Below, piece by piece: positions 33,292 to 41,458 of a stretch of DNA of 49,232 bases. Position 1 is the first letter of the stretch. The number at the start of each line of letters is the position of its first letter. The position numbers and the translations under genes were made by a program. Under the pieces are notes generated by a model. It was given only the letters and a program-made list of their open reading frames with translations, made no database searches and was not told where the DNA came from. Source of the stretch: Hydrogenophaga flava NBRC 102514 (GTDB lineage Bacteria; Pseudomonadota; Gammaproteobacteria; Burkholderiales; Burkholderiaceae_C); contig NZ_BCTF01000036.1 of assembly GCF_001571145.1 (NCBI RefSeq), positions 1-49,232 of the forward strand, given 5' to 3'.

Positions 33292-34617
33292 CTAGAAATC
33301 CGCCACCTTGCCCCACGCCGAAGCGCTGAACCGTTCCGGCCGGAAGGGTGCGGGATCAAAGATCGGTGGGGCGCCGCTGGCCAGGTCCGCGATCAGATGG
33401 CCGGCGCCAGGGCCGATGCCAAAGCCATGACCGGAAAAGCCCGCGGCCAGGATGAAACCCGGCACCCCCGGCACCTCACCGATGCCGGGCACGCCGTCGG
33501 GTGTGCTGTCGATGTAACCGGCCCAGGTGTGGGTGATCGGGGCGTCGCGAAGCTGGGGCAGCAGTTCGACGGCGCGGTGGTGGATCTTCCGGAGCATGGA
33601 CGCATCGGGCCTCGGATCGAGGATGCGCACCCGCTCCATGGGCGTCGGCGCGTCGAGCCGCCAACGCGCCAGCGTTTCATGGCCGCCGCGAATGCCTTCC
33701 AGGCCACCCGGGCGGATGTTGCGCCAGCGCTTGGCGAACATCGGCAGAAACTGAGGCGAGAAGCGCAACAGCTGCAGGCTCGGGTCCACATGCCCACTGC
33801 CGCTGATGGCCAGTGCGTAGCGCCCGTCGCTGCGGCGCGTCACGGACACGTCGGCGCTGAACAGGACATCCGGCAAGCCTTGTTCCACCGGCGACACGCT
33901 CAGGAGGGATTGCCGAACCGTCGCCTGCGGGAACCGGATGCCCAGCTGGCGGCAGAACGAAGACGCCCAGGCGCCGCCGGCCAGCACGGCCGTTTTTGTC
34001 TTGATGACGCCGGCTTCCGTGATGACGCCGCTGACGCGCCCGCCCGAAAGCTCAATGCCGCGGGCCGCGCAGTTCTGGTGGACGCTGCCACCGAGCTTGA
34101 TGAGCGCGGCCGCCACCGCGGGCGCGGCCTTGCCGGGGTCGGCCGTGCCATCGGTGGGTGAGAACACGCCGCCTTTCCAGGCGCGGCCGGTCGCCCGCCC
34201 GCGCTCGGCGGCCTCACGGGCGCTCAGCATGTGGGTGGTCACGCCGGCGGTCTTGGCAAATTCGCCCCAGCTGGCCCAACGCGATATCTCGGCCTCGTCA
34301 TTGCTCAGGTACAAGAGCCCGCAGCGATGAAACCCCGTGTCTTCACCGCTCTCGGCGGCAAACTGTTCCCACAGGTCGAGGCTTTTGCTCGCCATGGGCA
34401 GCTCGCGGGCGTCGCGGTTTTGCTGGCGGCACCAGCCCCAGTTGCGGCTGGACTGTTCAGCGCCGATCCTGCCCTTCTCGACCAGGGCGACCGACACGCC
34501 GCGCTGTGCCAGGTAGTAGGCGGTGAAGACACCGATGATGCCGCCGCCGATCACCACGACGTCGGCAGAGGCCGGCAGCGTGGTCGAGGTCTGGATGTGT
34601 TGCAGCGGAGGGGACAT
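33292..34617 (-). CDS. FAD-dependent oxidoreductase, DAO family
   Basis: This is a flavoprotein of 441 residues if started at ATG 34617 (MSPPLQHIQ, with GAGAT upstream); ATG 34629 adds four residues. The FAD motif GGGIIGVFTAYYLAQRG starts near residue 24. SSRNWGWCRQQNRDARELPM near residue 50 is the mark of a DAO subgroup distinct from both the PuuB-like and HcnC-like proteins in this window. Late motifs are HTWAGYIDSTPDGVPGIG and AAGFSGHGFGIGPGAG. It lies upstream of decayed DNA and downstream of the Lrp gene with a 142-base gap, in the same direction. It probably oxidises an amino acid or amine handled by the neighbouring kinase/PLP-lyase arm. Confidence 0.85.
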   Translation of the reverse strand: MSPPLQHIQTSTTLPASADVVVIGGGIIGVFTAYYLAQRGVSVALVEKGRIGAEQSSRNWGWCRQQNRDARELPMASKSLDLWEQFAAESGEDTGFHRCGLLYLSNDEAEISRWASWGEFAKTAGVTTHMLSAREAAERGRATGRAWKGGVFSPTDGTADPGKAAPAVAAALIKLGGSVHQNCAARGIELSGGRVSGVITEAGVIKTKTAVLAGGAWASSFCRQLGIRFPQATVRQSLLSVSPVEQGLPDVLFSADVSVTRRSDGRYALAISGSGHVDPSLQLLRFSPQFLPMFAKRWRNIRPGGLEGIRGGHETLARWRLDAPTPMERVRILDPRPDASMLRKIHHRAVELLPQLRDAPITHTWAGYIDSTPDGVPGIGEVPGVPGFILAAGFSGHGFGIGPGAGHLIADLASGAPPIFDPAPFRPERFSASAWGKVADF

Positions 34618-34771
34618 GGTGGATCTCATTCGTCGCTCAGGGATGGATCACCAAAAGTCTAGGCCCCATGCCCCTCGCGCCCATGCCGTATTGAGGGGCG
34701 TGCGCAAAGCAGCCTGCGATTGTGTGGGGACCTGCCAGCAGATCCTGCCGTGGTGTGGTCGCTCCCGAGCC

Positions 34772-35272
34772 TTATTCCCAGCGCTTGCGGTTCGCGATGA
34801 TGCCCAGTGGGTATTCGCGCCGGTTCAGCGGCTGACGCAGCACGATCCGGCTGGCGAAACGTTCGATGCCCATGTCGTCTTCCAGCATCTGGTCCATCAG
34901 CGCCTGGAAATAGCCGACGCCCGGCGCCACGATCTTCAGCAGGTAGTCGTAGCCGCCGCTGACGTTGTAGCACTCGACGATTTCCTCGTGCTTGGCGGCG
35001 GCTTGCTCGAACTTGCGGAAGTCGTGGGGCGTGTGGCTGCCGAGGGTGACCTCGGAGAACACGATGACGTGGTCACCCAGTTTTTCCAGTGCGATGTCGG
35101 CGCCATAGCTGCGGATCAGCCCGACCTCTTGCATACGCTTCGTGCGCAGCAAGCACGGGCTGGGACTGAGGCCCACGGCCTCCGCCAGATCCACGTTCGA
35201 GCAGCGGCCCTCGCGCTGAAGGCGCACCAGGATCTTGAGGTCAAACCGGTCGAACGAAACCACTGATTTCAT
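34772..35272 (-). CDS. Lrp/AsnC-family regulator, copy 1
   Basis: This is a feast/famine regulator of 166 residues. The N-terminal HTH spans residues 8-55 (LDLKILVRLQREGRCSNVDL then AEAVGLSPSPCLLRTKRM). The C-terminal RAM ligand domain includes VECYNVSGGYDYLLKIVAPG near residue 100. It starts 15 bases after the stop of the class III PLP enzyme and is probably co-transcribed. A second Lrp protein at 40254-40748 has the same VGLSPSPCL core and similar position, 3' of a class III enzyme. It likely senses an amino acid substrate of this arm. Confidence 0.93.
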   Translation of the reverse strand: MKSVVSFDRFDLKILVRLQREGRCSNVDLAEAVGLSPSPCLLRTKRMQEVGLIRSYGADIALEKLGDHVIVFSEVTLGSHTPHDFRKFEQAAAKHEEIVECYNVSGGYDYLLKIVAPGVGYFQALMDQMLEDDMGIERFASRIVLRQPLNRREYPLGIIANRKRWE

Positions 35273-35287
35273 GGCGCCATCGTATCG

Positions 35288-36646
35288 TCAGGCCGACCGC
35301 GACGATGTGGTCTTCGCCTCGGTGAGCGATTGGTCCAGCACATCGATCACCATGCCGGCCTGCTCAGCCGACAGCACCAGCGGCGGCCGGATCTTGAGCA
35401 CGTTGTGGCCCTGGGCGCAGGCGCTGAGCAGCACGCCCTTGTCGCGCATCAGGTTGACGACCCGACTGGTGAGGCCACGATCTGCCACCCGTGTCTTGCG
35501 GTCTGACACGAACTCGACGCCGACGAAAAGCCCCGCCCCGCGCACGTCGCCAATGGCCTCGTGCTTGGCGGCGAGCCCGGCGATGCCGTCGAGCAGCAGC
35601 TGGCCGACCTTGGCGGCGTGCGACATCAGCTGTTCCCGCTCAATGGTCTCCAGCACCGCGAGGGCCGCCGCGCACGAGACCGTGTTGCCGGCGAAGGTGT
35701 TGAAGTAGCGCGAGTACTCGCCGAACTCCGCCAGGGCGTCGGCGGTCGCCAGCAGGCCGGCGATGGGCTGGCCGTTGCCCATGGGCTTGCCCAGGGTGAC
35801 GATGTCGGGAACCAGGCCGTGACGCTGGAAGCCCCACATGTGCCCGCCGGTGCGGCCAAAGCCGGGCTGCACCTCGTCGGCGATGAACAGGCCGCCGGCA
35901 CGTTTGATCGCTTCGACCGCACCCTTCAGGAAGCCCGCAGGCTCGGGCAGGATGCCGTCGCTGGTGAAGAGCGAATCGACGATCAGGGCCGCCGGCTTGA
36001 TGCCGTGGCGCTGCAGGTCGGCGATGGCCGCCTCCACATCGCGCGTGAAGCGCTCGCCCAGGTCGGCGCCCTCGGCGTGGTACTGGCGCGGCGCCGCCAC
36101 AAGGCGAACGTGCGGGCCGAGATCAACCGTCGGGCCCAGCGATGGCGAGAACTGCGACACGGCGTCGGTGATGCCGTGGTAGGCGGTGTCGGTGACGATC
36201 ACGCCGGTGCCCTTCGTGCGCACCTTGGCAATGCGGTAGGCCAGGTCGTTGGCCTCGCTGCCGGTGCAGGTCAGCATCAGGTGGGCCAGGTCGGTGCCGG
36301 GCACGCTGGCGAGCAGGCGCTCGGCCAGTTCCAGGATGGTGTCGTGCAGGTAACGCGTGTTGGTCGCGAGCGTCTGCACCTGGCGGCAGATGGCGTCGGC
36401 CACCGCGGGGTGGCAGTGCCCGAGCGAGGTGACGTTGTTGTAGGCGTCCAGGTAGCGGCGGCCTTGCGGGTCGATCAGCCACGCGCCTTCGCCGCGCACG
36501 ATGTGCAGCGGGTGTTCGTACATCAGCCGGTAGGCCGGGCCGAGCAGCGCATTGCGCCGCGCAATCATGGCCTCGGTGGCGGGCTCGACATTGGCGCGCC
36601 CGGGAATGTAGGCGTTGACCATGTTGAAGTCGGCGGTGGTTTTCAT
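35288..36646 (-). CDS. Class III PLP enzyme of the AGXT2L/phospholyase type
   Basis: This is a PLP enzyme of 452 residues from ATG 36646, which overlaps the kinase stop by ATGA and has AGGA upstream. Fold-type I motifs are YNNVTSLGHCHPAV near residue 69, TCTGSEANDLAYR near 127, DEVQPGFGRTG from Asp257, and Lys287 in DIVTLGKPMGNGQP. The KPMGNG form, the NTRYLHDTI motif and RYFNTFAGNTVSCAAALAVL match the mammalian ethanolamine-phosphate and phosphohydroxylysine phospholyases more closely than ordinary transaminases. With an adjoining hydroxylysine-kinase-like gene, I infer an elimination of phosphate and ammonia giving a semialdehyde. A normal aminotransferase remains possible. Confidence 0.85.
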   Translation of the reverse strand: MKTTADFNMVNAYIPGRANVEPATEAMIARRNALLGPAYRLMYEHPLHIVRGEGAWLIDPQGRRYLDAYNNVTSLGHCHPAVADAICRQVQTLATNTRYLHDTILELAERLLASVPGTDLAHLMLTCTGSEANDLAYRIAKVRTKGTGVIVTDTAYHGITDAVSQFSPSLGPTVDLGPHVRLVAAPRQYHAEGADLGERFTRDVEAAIADLQRHGIKPAALIVDSLFTSDGILPEPAGFLKGAVEAIKRAGGLFIADEVQPGFGRTGGHMWGFQRHGLVPDIVTLGKPMGNGQPIAGLLATADALAEFGEYSRYFNTFAGNTVSCAAALAVLETIEREQLMSHAAKVGQLLLDGIAGLAAKHEAIGDVRGAGLFVGVEFVSDRKTRVADRGLTSRVVNLMRDKGVLLSACAQGHNVLKIRPPLVLSAEQAGMVIDVLDQSLTEAKTTSSRSA

Positions 36647-37749
36647 GAGGAGGTTCCTTTGCGTGTTGGGGTCAGTAAACGGTCGCGCACTTCGTGGCGG
36701 GGGAGGTCCGCCATCTGCGACAGCGCCTCCCAGGCTGCGGGGTTGTGGCGCATGATGTACGCCCGGTTTTCGGGGTAGCGCAGCGCGCGCCACTCCGAGA
36801 TCAGGGCGGTGATGAGGTGGCGCGTCGCCATGAGGTCGCCAACGATCTCCTGCTCCGGCGCGGTCAGCGGCAGCACGGCCTGGTAGGCGCCGACGAACTG
36901 CGACGGCCCTTCGAACGGGTCGGCGCTGCCAGTCATGTGGAAGGCGGCAGCGGTGGCCACCTCGCCGACCAGTGGCGCATGAAGCATGTCGCCGAAATCG
37001 ATGATGCCGGTGATGCGCGCCTGGTCATCGGGCGCGACCAGCACGTTGTAGAGGTGGTAGTCGTTGTGGATCACCTGCGCCCGCAGCGATCTCAGGCGGG
37101 GCAGCACATGCTCGGTGAAGCGCGCCATGAACGACCGCGCCAGTGTGCGCCGTGGCCCTTCAGGCAGGCTGTCCAGTTGCACCGTCAGGCGGTGCGCGGC
37201 CGACACGTTCCACAGCAGCTCGTGCTTGGCCGCAGGGTGCGTGAAGCCTTGCAGGGCGAGGTTCAATTCGGCCAGTCCCCGGCCCATCGCCACGCGCTGC
37301 GCGGCGGTGCGCGGCGTCTCGCGGATCTGGGTGCCTTCCAGGTAGGTGAGCATGCGCACCGAAGTGCGGGCGCCGTCGGCGAGCTCCACGGTGTCACGCG
37401 TGCGGCCGTCCAGCGTGCGCACCACGCGCGGGACGGGTTGGCTGGGCGATGTTCTGGCGATGTGCTCCAGCGCGGCGATCTGGAAATCGACCAGCGGCAC
37501 CGGCTCGGAGGCGTTGCTGATCTTGAACACGTAGCGCGTGCCATCGACCGTCTCCACCGCGCAGTTCTGGTCGCGCTCGCCCGCCAGCGGCTGGATGGTG
37601 CTGCCGTCGATGCCGTAGAGGCGCGCCACCAGCGCCTGCGCCTCGGCCGGCGCCAGGCTCGGCGCCGCGGTGCTCAGCTCCGCGGCCTCGTCCGGTCCTT
37701 CCGGTGGCACCGCCTCGGGCGGTCCACGGTGTGCGTCGGGGCCGAACAT
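36643..37749 (-). CDS. APH-family kinase resembling hydroxylysine kinase
   Basis: This is a phosphotransferase of 368 residues starting at ATG 37749, sharing one base with the HAD stop (TGATG). The features match hydroxylysine kinase: GERDQN near residue 57 (SYDDQN in the mammalian enzyme), YVFKISNASE near residue 73, RMLTYLEGT near residue 132, catalytic HNDYHLYNVLV from His228, and the metal motif IIDFGDM with Asp251. It is coupled to the PLP enzyme by a 4-base overlap. In animals the kinase phosphorylates 5-hydroxylysine, and a class III PLP phospholyase then yields 2-aminoadipate semialdehyde. Antibiotic resistance is unlikely given the context. The substrate is inferred. Confidence 0.85.
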   Translation of the reverse strand: MFGPDAHRGPPEAVPPEGPDEAAELSTAAPSLAPAEAQALVARLYGIDGSTIQPLAGERDQNCAVETVDGTRYVFKISNASEPVPLVDFQIAALEHIARTSPSQPVPRVVRTLDGRTRDTVELADGARTSVRMLTYLEGTQIRETPRTAAQRVAMGRGLAELNLALQGFTHPAAKHELLWNVSAAHRLTVQLDSLPEGPRRTLARSFMARFTEHVLPRLRSLRAQVIHNDYHLYNVLVAPDDQARITGIIDFGDMLHAPLVGEVATAAAFHMTGSADPFEGPSQFVGAYQAVLPLTAPEQEIVGDLMATRHLITALISEWRALRYPENRAYIMRHNPAAWEALSQMADLPRHEVRDRLLTPTRKGTSS

Positions 37750-38414
37750 CAGAGGCCCAGCAGCGCTGGCAGTTGGCGCACGTCGCTCAGGCGGCTCACG
37801 CCGTATTCGGTCGACGTGGGCTCGTGACCGCGGTCGATGAAGGCCTTGGCCATGAAGCCCAGGTCGGACGCTGTCATCAGGTCGTACCGGAAGCTCGACG
37901 AGACATGCATCATCTGTTCGGGTCCGCAACCGAGCTGGTCGAACATGTATTCGAAGGTCTGCATGCGCGGCTTGTAGGCGCGCGCCTCTTCAGCGGTGTA
38001 GACCTTGTAGAAAGGGGCCTTGAGGTGCGCGACGCTGTGGGGAATGAGATCCACCATCGAGTTCGACAGGATCACCAGCGGCACATGCGGCGCGATGGCT
38101 TCCAGCACCTCGACCACGTTCGGATGCGGCTGAAAGGTGGGCACGGCAGCGTACAAAGCGACCGCATCAGCGTCCAGGCATTCGATGCCGTGTTTCTTGC
38201 AGGTGCGTTGAATGGCGTTCTCCAGCACGTTGAAAAACGGCTTCCAGTCGCCCAGCACCTCGTCGAGGCGATAGGCCCTGAAGCTGTCCAGAAACGCCGG
38301 CATGCGCTCGACCGGCACACGGTCCTTGAACAGGACCTTGGCCGTCGGCCCCATCTCGAAGTTGATGAGGGTGCCGTAGCAATCGAAACTGATGAATTTG
38401 GGTTGGAAGGTCAT
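37749..38414 (-). CDS. Haloacid dehalogenase type II family protein, copy 2
   Basis: This is a 221-residue paralogue of the protein at 18274-18939, with the same length and motifs: FDCYGTL (Asp11), ILSNSM, AYKPRMQTFEYM and VSSSFRYDLMTASDLG. The Tyr two residues after Asp11 again points to the dehalogenase subgroup, not a phosphatase. I chose ATG 38414 because the upstream in-frame codons are unlike the family and lie in the intergenic region. It is first in the HAD-kinase-PLP enzyme-Lrp order, with one-base and four-base overlaps. Such tight coupling suggests a shared substrate. The reaction remains unknown. Confidence 0.85.
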   Translation of the reverse strand: MTFQPKFISFDCYGTLINFEMGPTAKVLFKDRVPVERMPAFLDSFRAYRLDEVLGDWKPFFNVLENAIQRTCKKHGIECLDADAVALYAAVPTFQPHPNVVEVLEAIAPHVPLVILSNSMVDLIPHSVAHLKAPFYKVYTAEEARAYKPRMQTFEYMFDQLGCGPEQMMHVSSSFRYDLMTASDLGFMAKAFIDRGHEPTSTEYGVSRLSDVRQLPALLGL

Positions 38415-38759
38415 GGGTTGATCCGCTGCGTTGAGACGGAACAAGTCTAGGTTTGCACCCTGTTCAGGAGATGCCAAATCGCAGCGGCCTGCACGCAGAT
38501 TCGTTGTCAATCCGCTGGGGGCCTGGCATTTTTTGCCAGCGCGGTTCGGGCGCTCGCCGCCGCTCGAACGACACACCAACGCGCCCGGACGGTCGCATCC
38601 AAACGATGTGCTGTCTGGCCTCCAATAACCGCACGCTGCTGCGCGCAAGCCCCTCAAAGCAGCACCACCTTGCCGGGCAATCCCCCTAACCTTGAGCCCA
38701 TGAAGAGGTGCTGCAGTGCCGGTCGCACCGCCCCTCGTGTCCTTGTCCTCCTGTCACCA
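38415..38759. promoter_or_regulatory. Divergent intergenic region between HAD-kinase unit and aminotransferase
   Basis: These 345 bases separate two divergent units, each carrying an Lrp gene, and must hold both promoters and probably Lrp sites. The stretch ATTTTTTGCC (about 38529-38538) is AT-rich against a GC-rich background. No coding frame here has recognisable motifs. Specific operators cannot be fixed by eye. Confidence 0.4.
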
Positions 38760-40175
38760 ATGGATGCCGCCATGACCCACTCCGAAGCCCTCCCCCAGAT
38801 CGCCACACTGGATGCGCTGGACCGTGCCCACCTCATCCACCCCGTTGCGCCCTGGCGTGTGCATGAAGAGCGTGGTCCCAACATCCTCACCGGCGCCCAG
38901 GGCATCTGGCTGACCGACGGCAAGGGCCAGCAACTGCTCGACGCGTTTGCCGGCCTGTGGTGCGTGAATGTGGGCTATGGCCAGGAAAGCGTGGTGCAGG
39001 CCGCCGCCGAACAGATGCGCAAGCTGCCCTACGCCACCGGGTACTTCCATTTCAGCAGCGAGCCCGCCATTCGCCTGGCCGCCAAGCTGGTGCAGATCTC
39101 GCCCGCGTCGCTGCCGCACGTGTACCTCACGCTGGGCGGCTCGGAGTCGGTGGACGCGGCGGTGCGCTTCATCGTGCAGTACCACAACGCCATCGGCAAA
39201 CCGGCCAAGAAGCACTTCATTGCGCTGGAGCGTGGTTACCACGGCTCCTCGTCCACCGGCGCGGGCCTGACGGCACTGCCGGTGTTCCACCGGGGCTTCG
39301 ACCTGCCGCTGCCCACACAGCACTACATCCCCTCGCCCAACCCCTACCGCGCCGCCAATCCGGCCGACAGCCAGGCCATCATCGACGCCTCGGTGGCGGC
39401 TCTCAAGGCCAAGGTGGCCGAACTTGGCGCTGAAAATGTGGCCGCCTTCTTCTGCGAACCCATCCAGGGTTCGGGCGGCGTGATCGTGCCGCCCAAGGGC
39501 TGGCTCAAGGCCATGCGCGAGGCCGCCCGCGCACTCGACATCCTGTTCGTGGTGGACGAGGTCATCACCGGCTTCGGCCGCACCGGTCCCATGTTCGCCT
39601 GCGACGCCGAAGGCGTGGAGCCCGACCTGATGACCGTGGCCAAGGGCCTCACATCCGGCTACGTGCCCATGGGCGCCACGCTGATGAGCGACCAGGTCTA
39701 TGCGGCGATTGCCGACGGCGCGCCCAAGGGCGCCCCCATCGGCCACGGCGCCACCTACTCGGCTCACCCGGTGAGCGCGGCCGTGGCGCTGGAGGTGCTG
39801 CGCCTGTACGAAGAAGGCGGTGTGCTGGCCAACGGCCAGCGCGTGGCCCCGGTGTTCGCGCAGGGCCTGGACGACCTGCTGGCCCACCCGCTGGTGGGCG
39901 ACTCGCGCCACCGCGGCCTGCTGGGTGCGCTGGAGCTGGTGAGCAACAAGGCCACCAAAGCCGGCTTCGATGCCGCGCTGGACCTGCCCAACCGCATGGC
40001 GGCCACCGCCTACAGGAACGGCATCATCTTCCGTGCGTTCAGCGACAACTGCCTGGGCTTCGCGCCAGCACTCACCTTCACCGAGTCGGACTTCAGCCAG
40101 ATGTTCGAACGCCTGAAGAAGACGCTCGACGACGTGCTGACGGAGCCCGATGTGCGCGCGGCTCTGAAAGGCTGA
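38760..40175 (+). CDS. Class III omega-aminotransferase
   Basis: This is a PLP aminotransferase of 471 residues from ATG 38760; ATG 38772 (MTHSEALP) is an alternative. The family segment WLTDGKGQQLLDAFAGLWCV is near residue 50. The PLP-contacting motifs are ERGYHGSS near 157, VVDEVITGFGRTG with Asp266, and Lys295 in TVAKGLTSGYVPMGA. This form is typical of beta-alanine/taurine/putrescine:pyruvate aminotransferases, which act on terminal amines and give semialdehydes for the aldehyde dehydrogenases in this region. It diverges from the HAD-kinase unit and is followed by an Lrp gene. A decayed paralogue fragment is at 28536-28852. Confidence 0.9.
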   Translation: MDAAMTHSEALPQIATLDALDRAHLIHPVAPWRVHEERGPNILTGAQGIWLTDGKGQQLLDAFAGLWCVNVGYGQESVVQAAAEQMRKLPYATGYFHFSSEPAIRLAAKLVQISPASLPHVYLTLGGSESVDAAVRFIVQYHNAIGKPAKKHFIALERGYHGSSSTGAGLTALPVFHRGFDLPLPTQHYIPSPNPYRAANPADSQAIIDASVAALKAKVAELGAENVAAFFCEPIQGSGGVIVPPKGWLKAMREAARALDILFVVDEVITGFGRTGPMFACDAEGVEPDLMTVAKGLTSGYVPMGATLMSDQVYAAIADGAPKGAPIGHGATYSAHPVSAAVALEVLRLYEEGGVLANGQRVAPVFAQGLDDLLAHPLVGDSRHRGLLGALELVSNKATKAGFDAALDLPNRMAATAYRNGIIFRAFSDNCLGFAPALTFTESDFSQMFERLKKTLDDVLTEPDVRAALKG

Positions 40176-40253
40176 GCACTGGTATTCCACAGTTCCGCAG
40201 GCCGCTGTCACGCTGCAGAATGCCTGCACTCCAACAGTCCACAGGACACCGTG

Positions 40254-40748
40254 ATGAACGACGCCACCAAGATCGACCGACTCGACCTGCGCATCCTGGC
40301 CCAGTTGCAGAAAAACGGGCGCATGACCAACGTAGATCTGGCCGACGCGGTGGGCCTGTCGCCCAGCCCCTGCCTCATCCGGGTCAAGCGGCTGGAACAG
40401 GCGGGCTACATCGCGGGTTACGGCGCCCACCTGCGGCTGGAAAAACTGGGCGACACGCTCACGGTGTTCACCGAGGTCACGCTGGCCGACCACCGCCGCG
40501 AAGACTTCGCGCGCTTCGAGGCGGCCATCCGCGAGGTGGACGAGGTGCTGGAATGCCACCTGGTCAGCGGCGGCTACGACTACCTGCTGCGCTTTCTCAC
40601 CCGCGGCGTCAACCATTACCAGGAAGTGATCGAAGAGCTGCTGGAGCGCAACATCGGCATCGCGAAGTACTTCAGCTACATCGTGATCAAGTCGCCCTTC
40701 ATCAAGACGCACTGCCCGATCGAGAAGCTGTTTCCGCACCAGCGCTGA
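40254..40748 (+). CDS. Lrp/AsnC-family regulator, copy 2
   Basis: This is a 164-residue feast/famine regulator with HTH at residues 8-52 (LDLRILAQLQKNGRMTNVDL, VGLSPSPCLIRVKRL) and a RAM domain (ECHLVSGGYDYLLRFLTRG). I chose ATG 40254, preceded by ACAGGA at suitable distance; GTG 40251 is possible. It lies 78 bases after the omega-aminotransferase in the same direction. It is a clear paralogue of the Lrp at 34772-35272. Each may control the aminotransferase it follows, or both may act on the shared divergent region 38415-38759. Confidence 0.93.
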   Translation: MNDATKIDRLDLRILAQLQKNGRMTNVDLADAVGLSPSPCLIRVKRLEQAGYIAGYGAHLRLEKLGDTLTVFTEVTLADHRREDFARFEAAIREVDEVLECHLVSGGYDYLLRFLTRGVNHYQEVIEELLERNIGIAKYFSYIVIKSPFIKTHCPIEKLFPHQR

Positions 40749-40853
40749 ACGAAGTCTGGGCGATCCCAACCGGCAACACAGCCCGGACAGCTCTCGCACT
40801 TCCCCTTCGCGCGATTTGGCCTGCTGACCTGCCAACCTCGCCGCCGCCTGGAC

Positions 40854-41078
40854 ATGTCGAGCGCTGATGAAGGATGCATGCTTGCCAGCTTGCAAGGCGG
40901 CGCACTTGACCTTGCGATCTCGCCGCGGCCGCGTGGCTACCATGTCGCCGGGCTGGACTGTCAGCCGCTTTACCAGCTCACGCCGCTGGTTTACCCCCGC
41001 CGCGCCCACCCGTTGGTCAAGCGCAATCACTGGTGGAACTTCAAGCAACGTCTTGAGCCATCGTTGGGCCCAGCGTAA
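40854..41078 (+). pseudogene. Fragment of a LysR effector-binding domain
   Basis: The translation contains LQGGALDLAISPRPRGYHVA, GLDCQPLYQLTPLVYPRR and AHPLV. This matches the pattern G-LDLAI...GL...PL....L-V-R-HPL found at the middle of LysR effector domains. The HTH domain and the C-terminal part are missing, and the frame soon loses similarity. Only about 50 codons are recognisable. It lies between the Lrp gene and an IS3 remnant, a likely old insertion boundary. Confidence 0.5.
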
Positions 41079-41114
41079 GCGGGTCCGTGGACATGCTGTG
41101 ACCCTGTACCCGAT

Positions 41115-41325
41115 TCAGTACCGCTCAGAAGTGGAGATTTCCGGCTCCTCTGAGATCGTCGTTGCGGGCAGCTGCCTGCAACGACGGGCGAATTCGGCGG
41201 GCGTGGTCCAGTCCAGCGATGAGTGGGGACGACTCTCGTTGTAGTACTGCCGCCAAGCTTTGATTTTGCCTCGTGCGTCGTCCAACGACATGAACCATGT
41301 GGCGTTGAATCGACCCGGGCTTCCT
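41115..41325 (-). pseudogene. 3' remnant of an IS3-family transposase OrfB
   Basis: On the minus strand the frame reads RFNATWFMSLDDARGKIKAW then RQYYNESRPHSSLDWTTPAE and FARRC, ending at TGA 41115-41117. The YYNESRPHSSL...TPAEF segment is the standard C-terminus of IS3-group OrfB proteins. The rest of the transposase is missing and the upstream end breaks abruptly near 41325. It is a different element from the one at the left edge as far as can be judged. Confidence 0.85.
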
Positions 41326-41356
41326 AGACACCCGTGAGCTGCTGGTTTTTTTCCAC

Positions 41357-41441
41357 TTGCAGACGCTCATATCTCCTTGCCTCCTGCAGTGACAAGTGCA
41401 GTGCAATTAGCAGATCAACAGCAGGAAAGGAGCGTCTGCAA
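41357..41441. repeat. 85-base nested inverted repeat
   Basis: The outer arms TTGCAGACGCTC (41357-41368) and GAGCGTCTGCAA (41430-41441) are perfect 12-base complements. Inner arms TCCTGC and GCAGGA also pair. The structure lies between the IS3 remnant and the 3' end of the metallophosphatase gene. It lacks a T-run in either direction. It might be a transposon-derived end pair, a recombination site or a 3' UTR hairpin. Confidence 0.55.
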
Positions 41442-41458
41442 CAGCGCCGTGTTCTTGC

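Noticed and set aside
36643..37749. Aminoglycoside resistance kinase
   Set aside because: Motifs and the overlap with an AGXT2L-type PLP enzyme favour hydroxylysine-kinase-like function over drug modification.
38754..41048. 764-codon minus-strand open frame opposite the aminotransferase and Lrp gene
   Set aside because: Antisense shadow; the plus-strand genes have all catalytic and fold motifs.
41357..41441. Integron attC site or simple terminator
   Set aside because: No conserved GTTRRRY/RYYYAAC core pair and no T-run after the stem; kept only as an unexplained inverted repeat.
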